Shown: in pieces, positions 17,785-26,041 of the stretch
Numbering within the stretch: position 1 is the first letter of the stretch
Layout: each line of letters begins with the position of its first letter
From: JAEUMD01 sp036768475
GTDB taxonomy: Bacteria > Pseudomonadota > Alphaproteobacteria > Rhizobiales > Hyphomicrobiaceae
Direction of reading: 5' to 3'
Length of the DNA stretch: 64,000 nt
Assembly (NCBI GenBank): GCA_036768475.1
Contig: DAIPMW010000015.1
Span: forward strand, 1 to 64,000
The notes under the pieces: model-generated
Seen by the model: the letters and a program-made list of their open reading frames with translations, nothing else
Told to the model about the DNA's origin: nothing
Database searches by the model: none
Made by a program: the position numbers and the translations under genes

Positions 17785-17801
17785 TGTAAGGTCGACGTAA
17801 G
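17785..17801 (+). promoter_or_regulatory. Tandem GTAAGG-N5-GTAAGG, candidate response-regulator site
   Basis: GTAAGG occurs at 17785-17790 and 17796-17801, one helical turn apart, about 50 bp before the first gene of the biosynthetic cluster. PmrA/QseB-type OmpR regulators bind direct hexamers with a 5-bp gap (of the form TTAAGG-N5-TTAAGG). The adjacent regulator at 16977-17654 is of this type. Confidence 0.5.
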
Positions 17802-17851
17802 GCGACGCAGGCTCTTATTCCCCATCGCGACGGATGCAAAGGGGGATGCAC

Positions 17852-18505
17852 ATGCGTTTCGTCACAGTCAATCCGGCCAACGGATTGCGCAACTCGGTCG
17901 AAAGTTTCATCCGCACACGTTACATCGAAAGCTATGGGGCTGACATTCGTATTTTTGCGCCGCTTCTCGTTGCGGCCGTCAAGGGCGAGCGAATGGTCTG
18001 CGCTGCGGGACTACGTGCCGCTGTGGACGGATTTTTCTCGGAAATCTATCTCGACCTGCCAGCCGAGAGCATGATCGCCACCCTTAGCGGGCGGCTCACC
18101 ACCAGGGCGGGCATACTCGAGGTGACGTCCTTGTGCAGCACGTCGCCAGCGGCTTCCGTTCGCTTCATCCACGAGATCGCAAACTATGGCCTTGAGCATG
18201 GTTTTGAGTGGTCGATGTTTGCCGCAACGGAACGGTTGCAGCGCTTACTATCGGCACTCAACTTCAATCCCATCGAACTCGTTCGGGCCTATGCACACCG
18301 CGTAGAGCATCCCCAGGCCTGGGGACGCTACTATGACACCCAGCCCCGCGTTGTTGCCGTACATCGCGAAGCCATCGCCAAGGCACTCGGCCAGCCGACC
18401 AATGCCGAGGAGCCCGCCGCTGCCTGCGCGGCGCAGTCATGCGCGCTGTTCCTTGCGTCTTCTCGATCTGTTGCGCATGCGACGCACGGAAGGAAAGTGG
18501 CGTGA
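17852..18505 (+). CDS. Thermostable-hemolysin family protein, 217 aa
   Basis: The sequence matches the thermostable hemolysin family (first named from a Vibrio delta-hemolysin), whose fold resembles GNAT acyltransferases and LuxI-like synthases: SFIRTRYIESYGADI, CAAGLRAA, EIYLDLPAE, then EVTSLCS. Hemolysis is known for the founder only; for cluster members an acyl-transfer role is at least as likely. ATG 17852 has a GGGGG-rich ribosome site 7 bp upstream; ATG 17834 and 17846 are alternatives. It is the first gene of a tightly packed cluster and overlaps the ligase gene by 4 bp (GTGA). The C-terminal 40 residues are low complexity. Confidence 0.82.
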   Translation: MRFVTVNPANGLRNSVESFIRTRYIESYGADIRIFAPLLVAAVKGERMVCAAGLRAAVDGFFSEIYLDLPAESMIATLSGRLTTRAGILEVTSLCSTSPAASVRFIHEIANYGLEHGFEWSMFAATERLQRLLSALNFNPIELVRAYAHRVEHPQAWGRYYDTQPRVVAVHREAIAKALGQPTNAEEPAAACAAQSCALFLASSRSVAHATHGRKVA

Positions 18506-20685
18506 CTTCGGTTCATAATGCAATCTCCGAATCGCTGGCGCTGCATGCGCGCCAACGCGGCGACGAAACCGCCATGCGCAGCGGCTCAACCACGCTCACC
18601 TGGGCTGAACTTCACCGTCAGACCAGCGAACTCGCCCAACGTTTGCCGGCCGGACGGCTTGGCCTTTATGGCCAAAGCGACTGCGCCTGGGCCATCGCAT
18701 ACCTCGCGGCTATTCTGGCCGGCCGCACGTTGGTGCCGATTCCGGATTTCTTCTCGTCTGCACAATGTGAGCACATCATTCGCAGGGCAGGGCTCTCCGC
18801 AATACTTACGACCTCTAACACGGCCGGATTGACCGGTATCGCGACGGCCAAGATTGTCGATTTGAACTCTCTCGGCCGTGCTTGCCCGTTCCGCGACGCG
18901 GCAGGTCAGCTACACGATGGTTCCGGCGACAACACGCAAGCACCGCCTCTATCCGGACACGACGCCGTAATCGTCTTCACATCCGGAAGCACCGGGCAGC
19001 CGAAAGGTGTTCGGCTAACGCTCGAAAACCTTCTGTCAACGGCTACAGCACTCGTAGTTGCGGCTGATATTTCAAGCCGCGACAGCTACCTCTCGGTCTT
19101 GCCGCTGTCGATGTTGCTAGAGCAGGTCTGCGCCCTACTCATCCCCGTGCTGACTGGGGCACCTGTGACTTTTGATCCAGAGTTGGCAGCCCGCGTCATG
19201 GCGGGACAGGCTTTGGACATCGCTGCAGCTGTTGCGTGCGTAAAACCTACGGTGATGGTGCTTGTTCCACAGTTGCTGCAGCTCTTGGTTTCTCAATTGC
19301 AGCAGAAAAATATCAACGCCAAAGAAATTGGGCTTCGCTTCGTTGCTGTTGGCGGCGCCAGCACCAGCTCCACATTGCTTGCACAAGCGCGTGCACTGGG
19401 CGTGCCAGCGTACGAGGGATACGGGCTTACCGAGTGCGCTTCCGTCGTCACACTCAACACACCTGATTGCAACCGTTCAGGAACAGTCGGGCGCCCGCTG
19501 GCTGGCCGTCATATCGAGATTGTGGACGGCGAAATTGTTGTATCGGGCACTTCGGTCATGACCGGTTACTTGGGTGCACAGAATTTGCGCGAAGGCAGAT
19601 GGCAGACCGGAGACATTGGAGAGGTCAATGCCGATGGCCAACTGATCGTGCACGGGCGCAAGGACAACCTCATCGTCTGCGCAAATGGCCGTAACGTCAG
19701 CCCGGAATGGGTTGAAAATGCAATACTCAATGCTCCCGACGTTCATGGGTCAATCGTCTGCCCGCATGAACAGACTGGCGGACTTGCCGCGCTGCTCGTG
19801 ACTTCCTGGCCTGCTACGAGCAGCGATCGGCGCGTCGCTGCCCTTTCGCAGCGCCTCTCGGACACACTTCCCCATTATGCGTGCCCACAAGCCTTCACCA
19901 GTTTATCACCGGCCGAGGCAGCCAATCGTGGCTTGTTCCGCATGGGCAAACCCGACCGCCGCCTTGCGCGTGCGATCCTCCTCGACCAACAGAATTTCCC
20001 GTCCATCAAGGAACCTACCATGAGCCCATATGACCGATTGCTTTCCGCAACCGCAGCCGATCGCGAAGCCTTCTTGCGGATACCGCTCATTCAGAACGCG
20101 ATTTCCAATGGTACATCGGCGGCGATGTATCTCGCGTTCCTTAGCGAGGCGTACCATCATGTAAAGCACACTTTTCCACTACTCGCGCTTGCCGCTTCGC
20201 GCACCAACGACGCACATCTGCGCCAAGCGCTTGCCGAATATATGAAAGAAGAATTTGGTCACGAAGAATGGATCCTTGAGGACATCGCCCGGATGGGCGG
20301 CAATGCTGCAGCGGTTGCCGCCTCCAAACCTCGTCTGCCATGTCGAACAATGGTTGCGTACAACTATTATGCGATCGAGCATGAAACGCCCTACGCCGTG
20401 CTTGGCATGGTGCACGTTCTGGAAGGTCTGTCAGTCCTGCTCGCTGACAAGATCGCGGGAGCGCTGAAGAAGCGTTTTGGAATGTCCTCTGAAGACGGCT
20501 TTACCTACTTGAAGACGCACGGCGCGCTCGATGTCGAGCATACCGCAATGTTCCAGCGGTTGATCGACGGTTTCCAGGATCCTGCCGTCGTCGATATCGT
20601 CATCGACAATACGCGTGCGATGTATCGACTCTACGGCGCGATCTTCGAGGATCTCGGGCAGATTGAACAACGGAGCGCCGCATGA
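18502..20685 (+). CDS. Acyl-adenylate ligase fused to heme-oxygenase-like iron oxidase domain, 727 aa
   Basis: Residues 1-506 are an AMP-binding (ANL) ligase: P-loop TSGSTGQPKG at 160-169, YEGYGLTECASVV, QTGDIG, and HGRKDNLIVCANGRNVSPEW. Residues 507-727 are a TenA/heme-oxygenase-like all-helical domain with candidate iron ligands in SEAYHH, KEEFGHEEW and DVEHT. In related clusters these are normally two adjacent genes, and an internal ATG at 20020 with an AAGGAA site 5-7 bp upstream could still make the second part alone. The start is GTG 18502 (AGGAAAG upstream), overlapping the previous stop. Activation of a fatty or aryl acid followed by oxidation is my inference. Confidence 0.85.
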   Translation: MTSVHNAISESLALHARQRGDETAMRSGSTTLTWAELHRQTSELAQRLPAGRLGLYGQSDCAWAIAYLAAILAGRTLVPIPDFFSSAQCEHIIRRAGLSAILTTSNTAGLTGIATAKIVDLNSLGRACPFRDAAGQLHDGSGDNTQAPPLSGHDAVIVFTSGSTGQPKGVRLTLENLLSTATALVVAADISSRDSYLSVLPLSMLLEQVCALLIPVLTGAPVTFDPELAARVMAGQALDIAAAVACVKPTVMVLVPQLLQLLVSQLQQKNINAKEIGLRFVAVGGASTSSTLLAQARALGVPAYEGYGLTECASVVTLNTPDCNRSGTVGRPLAGRHIEIVDGEIVVSGTSVMTGYLGAQNLREGRWQTGDIGEVNADGQLIVHGRKDNLIVCANGRNVSPEWVENAILNAPDVHGSIVCPHEQTGGLAALLVTSWPATSSDRRVAALSQRLSDTLPHYACPQAFTSLSPAEAANRGLFRMGKPDRRLARAILLDQQNFPSIKEPTMSPYDRLLSATAADREAFLRIPLIQNAISNGTSAAMYLAFLSEAYHHVKHTFPLLALAASRTNDAHLRQALAEYMKEEFGHEEWILEDIARMGGNAAAVAASKPRLPCRTMVAYNYYAIEHETPYAVLGMVHVLEGLSVLLADKIAGALKKRFGMSSEDGFTYLKTHGALDVEHTAMFQRLIDGFQDPAVVDIVIDNTRAMYRLYGAIFEDLGQIEQRSAA

Positions 20686-21476
20686 CCGAGTCCGCCAGAC
20701 GAATCTTGATCACTGGTGCGGGTACGGGAATCGGATCCGCGCTGGCGATTGAAGCTGCACATCGCGGAATGCGCGTTGCGATATGCGGGCGCCGCGAGCA
20801 GCCATTATCAGATACCTATGCCAACCTTGCAGGCGAAGGACACCTCGCCTTCACCTGCGATGTGTCCGATGCCGCGGATCGCGCACGCCTGATTGCTCTA
20901 CTTGGTGAACAATGGGGGGCGCTCGACACACTCATCAACAATGCCGGTGTGATCAGCTTTGGCCCCGTTCGAACGATCGACGACGATGAGATCGATAGAC
21001 TTTTCGCAACCAACCTGACTGCGCCGATACGCCTTGTTCGCGACTGCCTGCCGCTGCTGAACAACGGTGTTGTGCCGCAGATCGCCAATATGGGCTCGCT
21101 ACTTGGCAGCATCCCGTATCCGCTGTTTGCCGCCTACTCGGCGACAAAGTCAGGCCTGCATGCATTTTCTACGGCCTTGCGGCGCGAGTTGAAGCCGCTC
21201 GGTATTGCCGTCACGCATGTCGCTCCGCGAGGCACGAAGACGGCAGCCGCAACCAAGCTCGAAGCCTACGCGAACTTTCTTGAGATGAGTTTTGATGCGC
21301 CCGATGCCGTTGCTCGGGTTGTGCTCGACGGGCTTGCGCACCGCAAACAAGAAATCTACCCCACCGGAATGGAGCGGCTTTTCTTGGCAGCTCAGACCGT
21401 GACACCCGGCCTTGTCGATCAGGCCATCGCAAGACAGCTGAAACGTGCTGCCGCCGACGGACTAGTCATCCACTAA
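20682..21476 (+). CDS. Short-chain dehydrogenase/reductase, 264 aa
   Basis: A Rossmann-fold NAD(P)-dependent oxidoreductase: cofactor motif TGAGTGIGSALA at residues 10-21, NNAG near 86, and catalytic Ser with YSATKSG (Tyr and Lys) near 147-151. The ATG overlaps the ligase-oxidase stop (ATGA), so translation is coupled. It lacks any membrane segment. Within this cluster it probably reduces or oxidises a carbonyl made by the upstream enzymes. Substrate is not predictable from sequence. Confidence 0.88.
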   Translation: MTESARRILITGAGTGIGSALAIEAAHRGMRVAICGRREQPLSDTYANLAGEGHLAFTCDVSDAADRARLIALLGEQWGALDTLINNAGVISFGPVRTIDDDEIDRLFATNLTAPIRLVRDCLPLLNNGVVPQIANMGSLLGSIPYPLFAAYSATKSGLHAFSTALRRELKPLGIAVTHVAPRGTKTAAATKLEAYANFLEMSFDAPDAVARVVLDGLAHRKQEIYPTGMERLFLAAQTVTPGLVDQAIARQLKRAAADGLVIH

Positions 21477-21517
21477 TCCTGTCCCTTGCCACTGCTTCAT
21501 CGCAATGGAGTCAACTG

Positions 21518-22177
21518 ATGAAAAAATCATTTGCATTCATTTCTGCACTGCTCGGATTGGCAACACTCATGCCTGCCGCCGCGTTTGCGTCAAAGGATCC
21601 CGTGTTAGATCGGGAGATAAACATGCTGGCCGAGCACTGGGCCTCTGTGAAATATCTCGCCTCGAACGGCAACGTGCAGGACAAGATGGCCAACGTCGGG
21701 GAAGAGGCCGAAGACCTCGTGAAAAAGTACCCCGGTCGCGTCGAACCTCTCATCTGGCTTGGCATCATAAACAGCGAACGCGCATCGCTTTCTTGGGGTT
21801 TTGAAGCACTCAGCTTCGCGGGCAAGGCACGAGATGTCCTTCTCAAGGCTGAGCAGATGGATCCGCGCGCGCTCGATGCAGGAGCACCCACCAGTCTTGG
21901 CGTCCTCTATTATCGCGTGCCAGGTTTCCCGGTCTCATGGGGCGACACCAACAAAGCGCGAAACTATTTGCGCGAAGCCGTTGCCAACGCCCCGAACGGT
22001 CGTGATGCCCACTATTTTTATGCCGATTTTCTCTACGAGCAGGGTGCGTATCGCGAAGCTGACAAGGTGATCCGCGAGGGCCTTGCTCTTCCTGCGCACC
22101 CCGAGCGGCCGCTTTGGGACAAGTACTTCCCCGTTGTCATGCGCGAATTACATGAAAAGATTCGCGACAAGTTGTGA
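21518..22177 (+). CDS. Secreted TPR-like protein, 219 aa
   Basis: A signal peptide covers residues 1-24 (MKKSFAFISALLGLATLMPA, then AAFASK). The rest is helical with TPR-like units (EPLIWLGIINSERAS, YLREAVANAPNGRDAHYFYADFLYEQGAYREADKVI). No catalytic motif is visible, so a periplasmic scaffold or binding role is likely. It sits 41 bp after the SDR gene and 10 bp before the methyltransferase gene, in the same operon. Being periplasmic in an otherwise cytoplasmic pathway hints at product export or sensing. Confidence 0.76.
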   Translation: MKKSFAFISALLGLATLMPAAAFASKDPVLDREINMLAEHWASVKYLASNGNVQDKMANVGEEAEDLVKKYPGRVEPLIWLGIINSERASLSWGFEALSFAGKARDVLLKAEQMDPRALDAGAPTSLGVLYYRVPGFPVSWGDTNKARNYLREAVANAPNGRDAHYFYADFLYEQGAYREADKVIREGLALPAHPERPLWDKYFPVVMRELHEKIRDKL

Positions 22178-22187
22178 GAACGGGCAG

Positions 22188-22859
22188 ATGTCTGCACCCT
22201 CAATCGACGTCTGGCGACATATTGGCCGCCAGCTCGGTCGGCCGGAAGGACGGACTGGGCGCATGATTGCCTGGCTGATGGACAAGGCCAATGCGATGCC
22301 GGTACGTGCCGCTGTCGATGCTCTCGATATGCCCGCGGGCGGCAATGTTCTGGAAATCGGCATTGGCTCGGGCCGAGGTATCGAAAAAGTCCTCGCAAGA
22401 CACCCGAACTGCCGTGCCGCGGGCATCGACCGCTCTGGCGGAATGGTCGGTGCGGCGACGCGCAGGAATGGACGCGCCATTGCTGCCGGGCGCGCCGACA
22501 TCCGCCAAGGTTGCGCTGACAAACTGCCCTGGGCAGATGCCGCGTTCGACCGCGTTCTGGCGATCAATGTCGCCTACTTCTTCGCGCCGGGAGGGGCTGA
22601 GATGAATGAGGCGTATCGTGTATTGCGTCCTGGGGGGCTTGCCGTTTTCTATGTCACCGCTCGCGCGAGCATGGAGGGCTGGCGTTTTGCATCATCCGAA
22701 ACTCATCGCACCTACGATGAAGGCAGCCTGCGTAGCCTGTTGGCGGCGGCAGGATTTGGGCAATTGGAAATCAAGCACTTGGCCTTGCCGTTGGGCCTCC
22801 AAGGCTTGATCGGCGTGGCCACCAAATTTAAAGCACCGCCCAGGATCGACGACCGATGA
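22188..22859 (+). CDS. SAM-dependent methyltransferase, class I, 223 aa
   Basis: Methyltransferase motif I is NVLEIGIGSGRGIEKVL near residue 50; motif II is FDRVLAINVAYFF and motif III is YRVLRPGGLAVFYV. This is the UbiE/Methyltransf_11 type acting on a small molecule. I chose ATG 22188, 10 bp after the previous stop; earlier in-frame starts would overlap the TPR gene. The last about 30 bp overlap an unrelated opposite-strand pseudogene. It ends the hemolysin-ligase-oxidase-SDR-TPR-methyltransferase cluster. Confidence 0.86.
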   Translation: MSAPSIDVWRHIGRQLGRPEGRTGRMIAWLMDKANAMPVRAAVDALDMPAGGNVLEIGIGSGRGIEKVLARHPNCRAAGIDRSGGMVGAATRRNGRAIAAGRADIRQGCADKLPWADAAFDRVLAINVAYFFAPGGAEMNEAYRVLRPGGLAVFYVTARASMEGWRFASSETHRTYDEGSLRSLLAAAGFGQLEIKHLALPLGLQGLIGVATKFKAPPRIDDR

Positions 22860-23139
22860 CGAACTTGCCATCCGATAGCCGGGGCATTGCATCCGCATGC
22901 AGGTAGTTCTCGATCGTCCGCTTGCGCAAAAGGAACGCGGCTGCGTCTTCGCGGCCGTTGATTTCAGCTACGCGATCCAGCTTTTCTTGCGATGGTGGCA
23001 AGTCGGCTGAGGTTCGATCGGAATCGAAGATAAAGACCTGTGGCACGCCCAGGCTATCCAGATAGCGGCGCTCAACCTAATCCTTGAGCGTCGATCCGCC
23101 GCCGATGGTCCAGAAGACCTTGCCTGATCGAGTCCATCC
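22828..23139 (-). pseudogene. Fragment of an OLD-family (TOPRIM) ATP-dependent nuclease
   Basis: One frame reads KVFWTIGGGSTLKD, an in-frame TAG (23077-23079), then VERRYLDSLGVPQVFIFDSD and, further on, RKRTIENYLHADAM. The FDSDRT plus IENYL pattern is typical of the TOPRIM part of OLD-like nucleases, which act in phage defence. Both ends break off, the C-terminal end inside the methyltransferase gene. The nonsense codon and missing ATPase half mean it is dead. Confidence 0.5.
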
Positions 23140-23299
23140 AGATCGCCGGCAGCCGCCAGCACACATCGATGCCGACTTCGACATCGCGATCATGGGCTTT
23201 GAGATGCCCGAGACCGACCGATTGTGATGAGCCGGCAACCGTGACGGATCCAGCCGATACGGTCACACAAGCGTGCACCAAAGACATGCCCGTGCCAAT

Positions 23300-24109
23300 T
23301 CAAGCGCGCGCACAACTGGGCGATGACGACTTGATCGGCACCTGATTTCCAGAAGACGGATCTGCGCCGGATCGGCGTTCCAACTCCCTTTCCAACTCAT
23401 CGAGTTGTGTGTCGATGTCGATTTGCGTGTGTGACGTTACTTCAAGGCGTGCGTCCTCATAGACGTCACCCTCGGCCACCTCCCGCGACCATGCGGCGAT
23501 ACGCAGATCTCTTTGATGGACCAGACGCTCGATCTGTGGTCGAAACAGGCTGACGAGCGCTGAAACGAACTGATTGGTTGCCAGACAGGGCGACACGTGA
23601 TCGATGTTGAATCGATCGAGAAGCCCGACTACGTCTTCGGCAGCGTAGAAGGTTTCACCAGTTACCCAGCGGTTGGTCGTGAACAGCGCGCACGGTAGGC
23701 CGTCGGGACTCATTGATATCGCGATGAGGTGGCAAATCGCGTCCTCTCCGAGTGGGCGTTCGACATCGGTCACTCCTGCTACCGGCACCATCTCGGGGTG
23801 AATGCCTGCCGCTCGCATGAAAAGATGGAAGTGCCCGTGCTCGCCGCTTTCGGGGCGATGTGCGTGATAGTAGTATTGCGAGGCGGACTCTTCATCGTAC
23901 ACGTCTCCAGCCGGATAGTGCTCGCTCCGATTTGCAAAGATCACGTCAGTCACTTCGTGCGGTCGACATGCTCTGTCATGGCAAATGTTACGCATTTCGT
24001 GACCGCACATCAGGCAGGCCCGCAGGTAAACGCAGGCATCGGTGGGCATCACCATTTGCAGGCGATGCCCACACGCGGGACATGTCAGGATCGAGCTTAG
24101 CCTCGTCAT
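23300..24109 (-). CDS. Zinc-ribbon module joined to a DUF6969-like domain, 269 aa
   Basis: Residues 1-35 are a CxxC...C.CxxC zinc ribbon (CPACGHRLQMVMPTDACVYL, then CLMCGHEM) nearly the same as the start of the GDCCVxC proteins at 37277 and 61513. From about residue 52 the sequence changes to a family with HYPAGDVYDEESASQYYYHA and EHGHFHLF, which I recall as DUF6969. The family's usual N-terminus is absent, so this looks like a gene fusion. ATG 24109 starts right at the ribbon; the longer in-frame start adds unrelated sequence. It follows the cytochrome P460-like gene under the SigF-type promoter at 24802-24827. Confidence 0.7.
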   Translation of the reverse strand: MTRLSSILTCPACGHRLQMVMPTDACVYLRACLMCGHEMRNICHDRACRPHEVTDVIFANRSEHYPAGDVYDEESASQYYYHAHRPESGEHGHFHLFMRAAGIHPEMVPVAGVTDVERPLGEDAICHLIAISMSPDGLPCALFTTNRWVTGETFYAAEDVVGLLDRFNIDHVSPCLATNQFVSALVSLFRPQIERLVHQRDLRIAAWSREVAEGDVYEDARLEVTSHTQIDIDTQLDELERELERRSGADPSSGNQVPIKSSSPSCARA

Positions 24110-24143
24110 GGTCTGACCTCGGCTCAAGGATTTCCTCACAGTT

Positions 24144-24698
24144 CTACCGAAGGATTTCCAGGTCGTCCCCACCAATGGTGCGATGGCAGGCGATGCAGCC
24201 CTGGTCCATTCCCTTGGCGACACGGCCCGCCAGCTTCATGCCCATCGGGTTGGTATCGATCTCGCCATTCGGTTTGTACTTGACCCAGAACCAGTCCTGG
24301 TTCTCGGGATCATATCCGGCCGGCTTTTTGAACATTACGGTGTAGGCACCGATGAACTTGTTAGGCTCGGCGTAGACCGACTTCACGTCCTTGGCCATGT
24401 GATTGACCTTGACGATGACCCGGCCTGAGCGCTTTCCGACTTTGATTTCTCGCTCTAGAACCTGCTGGATCGCACCATGCGGCTCGTTGCCCTTGAACGG
24501 CTGGACATTGATCCGCTTCTCGCCGACGAGCCTGTAATTGCGCATCGACGACCACAGCTGCTTGGCAAAGGCAACGTCTGAGCTACCCCCGAATGCCATC
24601 GGCATCGATTTCATCTTGTCCTGCGCAACGACTGTCTGTCCTGCCGCCAGCACGACGACACCTGCGAGGGCCGTACTTGCGACCGTTTTCCAATTCAA
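24144..24698 (-). CDS. Cytochrome P460-like c-type heme protein, 184 aa
   Basis: A signal peptide (residues 1-26, ending TVVAQD) is followed by a domain containing NYRLVGEKR, GAYTVMFKKPAGYDPENQDW and a single C-terminal heme site CIACH. That layout, a beta domain ending in CxxCH, is typical of cytochrome P460 and its relatives, which handle hydroxylamine/NO or act as stress-related heme proteins. ATG 24698 precedes the signal peptide; a start 14 codons earlier is possible. The promoter region holds a perfect SigF-type site 104 bp upstream. The exact substrate is unknown. Confidence 0.76.
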   Translation of the reverse strand: MNWKTVASTALAGVVVLAAGQTVVAQDKMKSMPMAFGGSSDVAFAKQLWSSMRNYRLVGEKRINVQPFKGNEPHGAIQQVLEREIKVGKRSGRVIVKVNHMAKDVKSVYAEPNKFIGAYTVMFKKPAGYDPENQDWFWVKYKPNGEIDTNPMGMKLAGRVAKGMDQGCIACHRTIGGDDLEILR

Positions 24699-24801
24699 CA
24701 TTGTTCTCAACTCCCATTGTCTGGAATTCGCCTCTGACACGGAGAGACTGAGTGTTCCCGAAAGTCGCGGGAATCCAGCCCATCTGGGCCATGTCAGAGA
24801 G

Positions 24802-24827
24802 TTCGCATGTCATCGCCGTACGGTTAC
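24802..24827 (-). promoter_or_regulatory. SigF-type (ECF16-like) promoter for the P460-like gene
   Basis: On the minus strand GTAACC (24822-24827) and CGAA (24802-24805) are separated by exactly 16 bp, the consensus I know for Caulobacter SigF. It lies 104 bp before the ATG at 24698. Confidence 0.8.
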
Positions 24828-24942
24828 TGGGGTTCGGCACCGTGACTTTGCGTGATCGAGCGTGTGAGGACGCCAGCACGCCGAGGTGTTTGGAAACGTT
24901 GCGGCGTCTCACGCGCTCGTGATCGGTTTGCGCTGGTCTGCA

Positions 24943-24968
24943 GTAACCATCCCGGTCGCCGGAACGAA
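24943..24968 (+). promoter_or_regulatory. SigF-type (ECF16-like) promoter for the DUF547 operon
   Basis: GTAACC (24943-24948), 16 bp, CGAA (24965-24968): a perfect match on the plus strand, divergent from the site at 24802-24827. Both sites lie in the 488-bp spacer that otherwise holds no gene. A long leader of about 200 nt would precede the TTG start. Confidence 0.8.
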
Positions 24969-25186
24969 ACCAACCTCGACGCCGGATTCAGCAGGACACC
25001 GGACAGCGCGGGGCGAGCTCCCCTCCCCTTGACCGTCGGCGCCGGTCGTTCTGCTGCGGCGGGATGCGTCTCTGCAGACTACCAGGGGGCATCCCGCCGA
25101 CCGGCTTAGAGAAAGCGGCCAGCACGTCGCGTGCCAACAAGAACAGCCAGAAAATCAGATTTGCACCGAAACAGGAGTTTTGGACA

Positions 25187-26041
25187 TTGCAGCACCTCGA
25201 CCGGTTCACTTCGCTGATGCTGACACTCGTCATGTCAATCGTTGCCATTGCCACAGCTGCTGCAGCGCAATCGGCTCGCGACATCGTCTCCCGACACGAT
25301 CGCAATTCGACGATCGCCATCAACCATGCGGCCTGGGATCGTCTGCTGTCAAAGTTCGTGAAGCCGGGCGCCGACGGTCTCAATCGCGTCGACTATGCCG
25401 CGTTCAAGGCCAGTGGCCACGACCAGCTCAAGACGTATCTCCTGTCGATGGGGCGCGTTGATCCGCGTGCGCTCAACCGGAAGGAGCAATTCGCCTATCT
25501 CGCAAATCTCTACAATGCCAAGACAATCGATATCGTGCTTGATCACTACCCCATAACGTCGATCAAGGATATCTCGCTGGGTGGCGGGCTGTTCGCGGCC
25601 TTCACCGGAGGGCCTTGGAAGGCGAAAGTCGTGTCGATCAACGGTGTTTCACTCAGCCTCGACGACATCGAGCATGAGATCCTGCGCAAGGTCTACAAGG
25701 ACCCCCGCGTCCATTATGCGGTCAATTGCGCTTCAGTCGGCTGCCCCAATCTCGGCCCGCGCGCATTCACCGGCGCGACGCTGGACGCGCAGCTGGATGC
25801 CGCGGCCCGTGCCTTCGTCAACTCGCCCCGCGGCGCCCGCATAAAGAGCAACCAAGTCGCAGTTTCGTCGATCTACGAATGGTTCAAGGCTGACTTCGGA
25901 GGAAACAACACGGGTGTGCTGCGCCACCTCATGAAGTATGCCGAACCCCGGCTTGCTGCGGAGCTGAAATCCATTGGCGCCATTGCCAACCACGACTACG
26001 ACTGGCGTCTCAATGACATCAAGGCGGCGGGGGGACTATGA
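25187..26041 (+). CDS. DUF547 domain secreted protein, 284 aa
   Basis: The DUF547 family is marked by the block EQFAYLANLYNAKTIDIVLD and, downstream, HYAVNCASVGCPNLGPRAF with a conserved cysteine pair. A signal peptide is seen when translation begins at TTG 25187 (MQHLDRFTSLMLTLVMSIVA). An AGGAG site lies 9 bp before it, so I prefer it to ATG 25217 or the longer frame at 25064. The protein overlaps the next gene (ATGA). It is the first gene of a three-gene operon under a perfect SigF-type promoter. The enzymatic role of DUF547 is unknown to me. Confidence 0.82.
   Translation: MQHLDRFTSLMLTLVMSIVAIATAAAAQSARDIVSRHDRNSTIAINHAAWDRLLSKFVKPGADGLNRVDYAAFKASGHDQLKTYLLSMGRVDPRALNRKEQFAYLANLYNAKTIDIVLDHYPITSIKDISLGGGLFAAFTGGPWKAKVVSINGVSLSLDDIEHEILRKVYKDPRVHYAVNCASVGCPNLGPRAFTGATLDAQLDAAARAFVNSPRGARIKSNQVAVSSIYEWFKADFGGNNTGVLRHLMKYAEPRLAAELKSIGAIANHDYDWRLNDIKAAGGL

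Noticed and set aside
24583..24912. Minus frame beginning RRRNVSKHLGVLAS, resembling an ArsR recognition helix
   Set aside because: The match covers about 10 residues only, the rest is unlike ArsR, and the frame runs over the divergent SigF-type promoters and into the P460-like gene.
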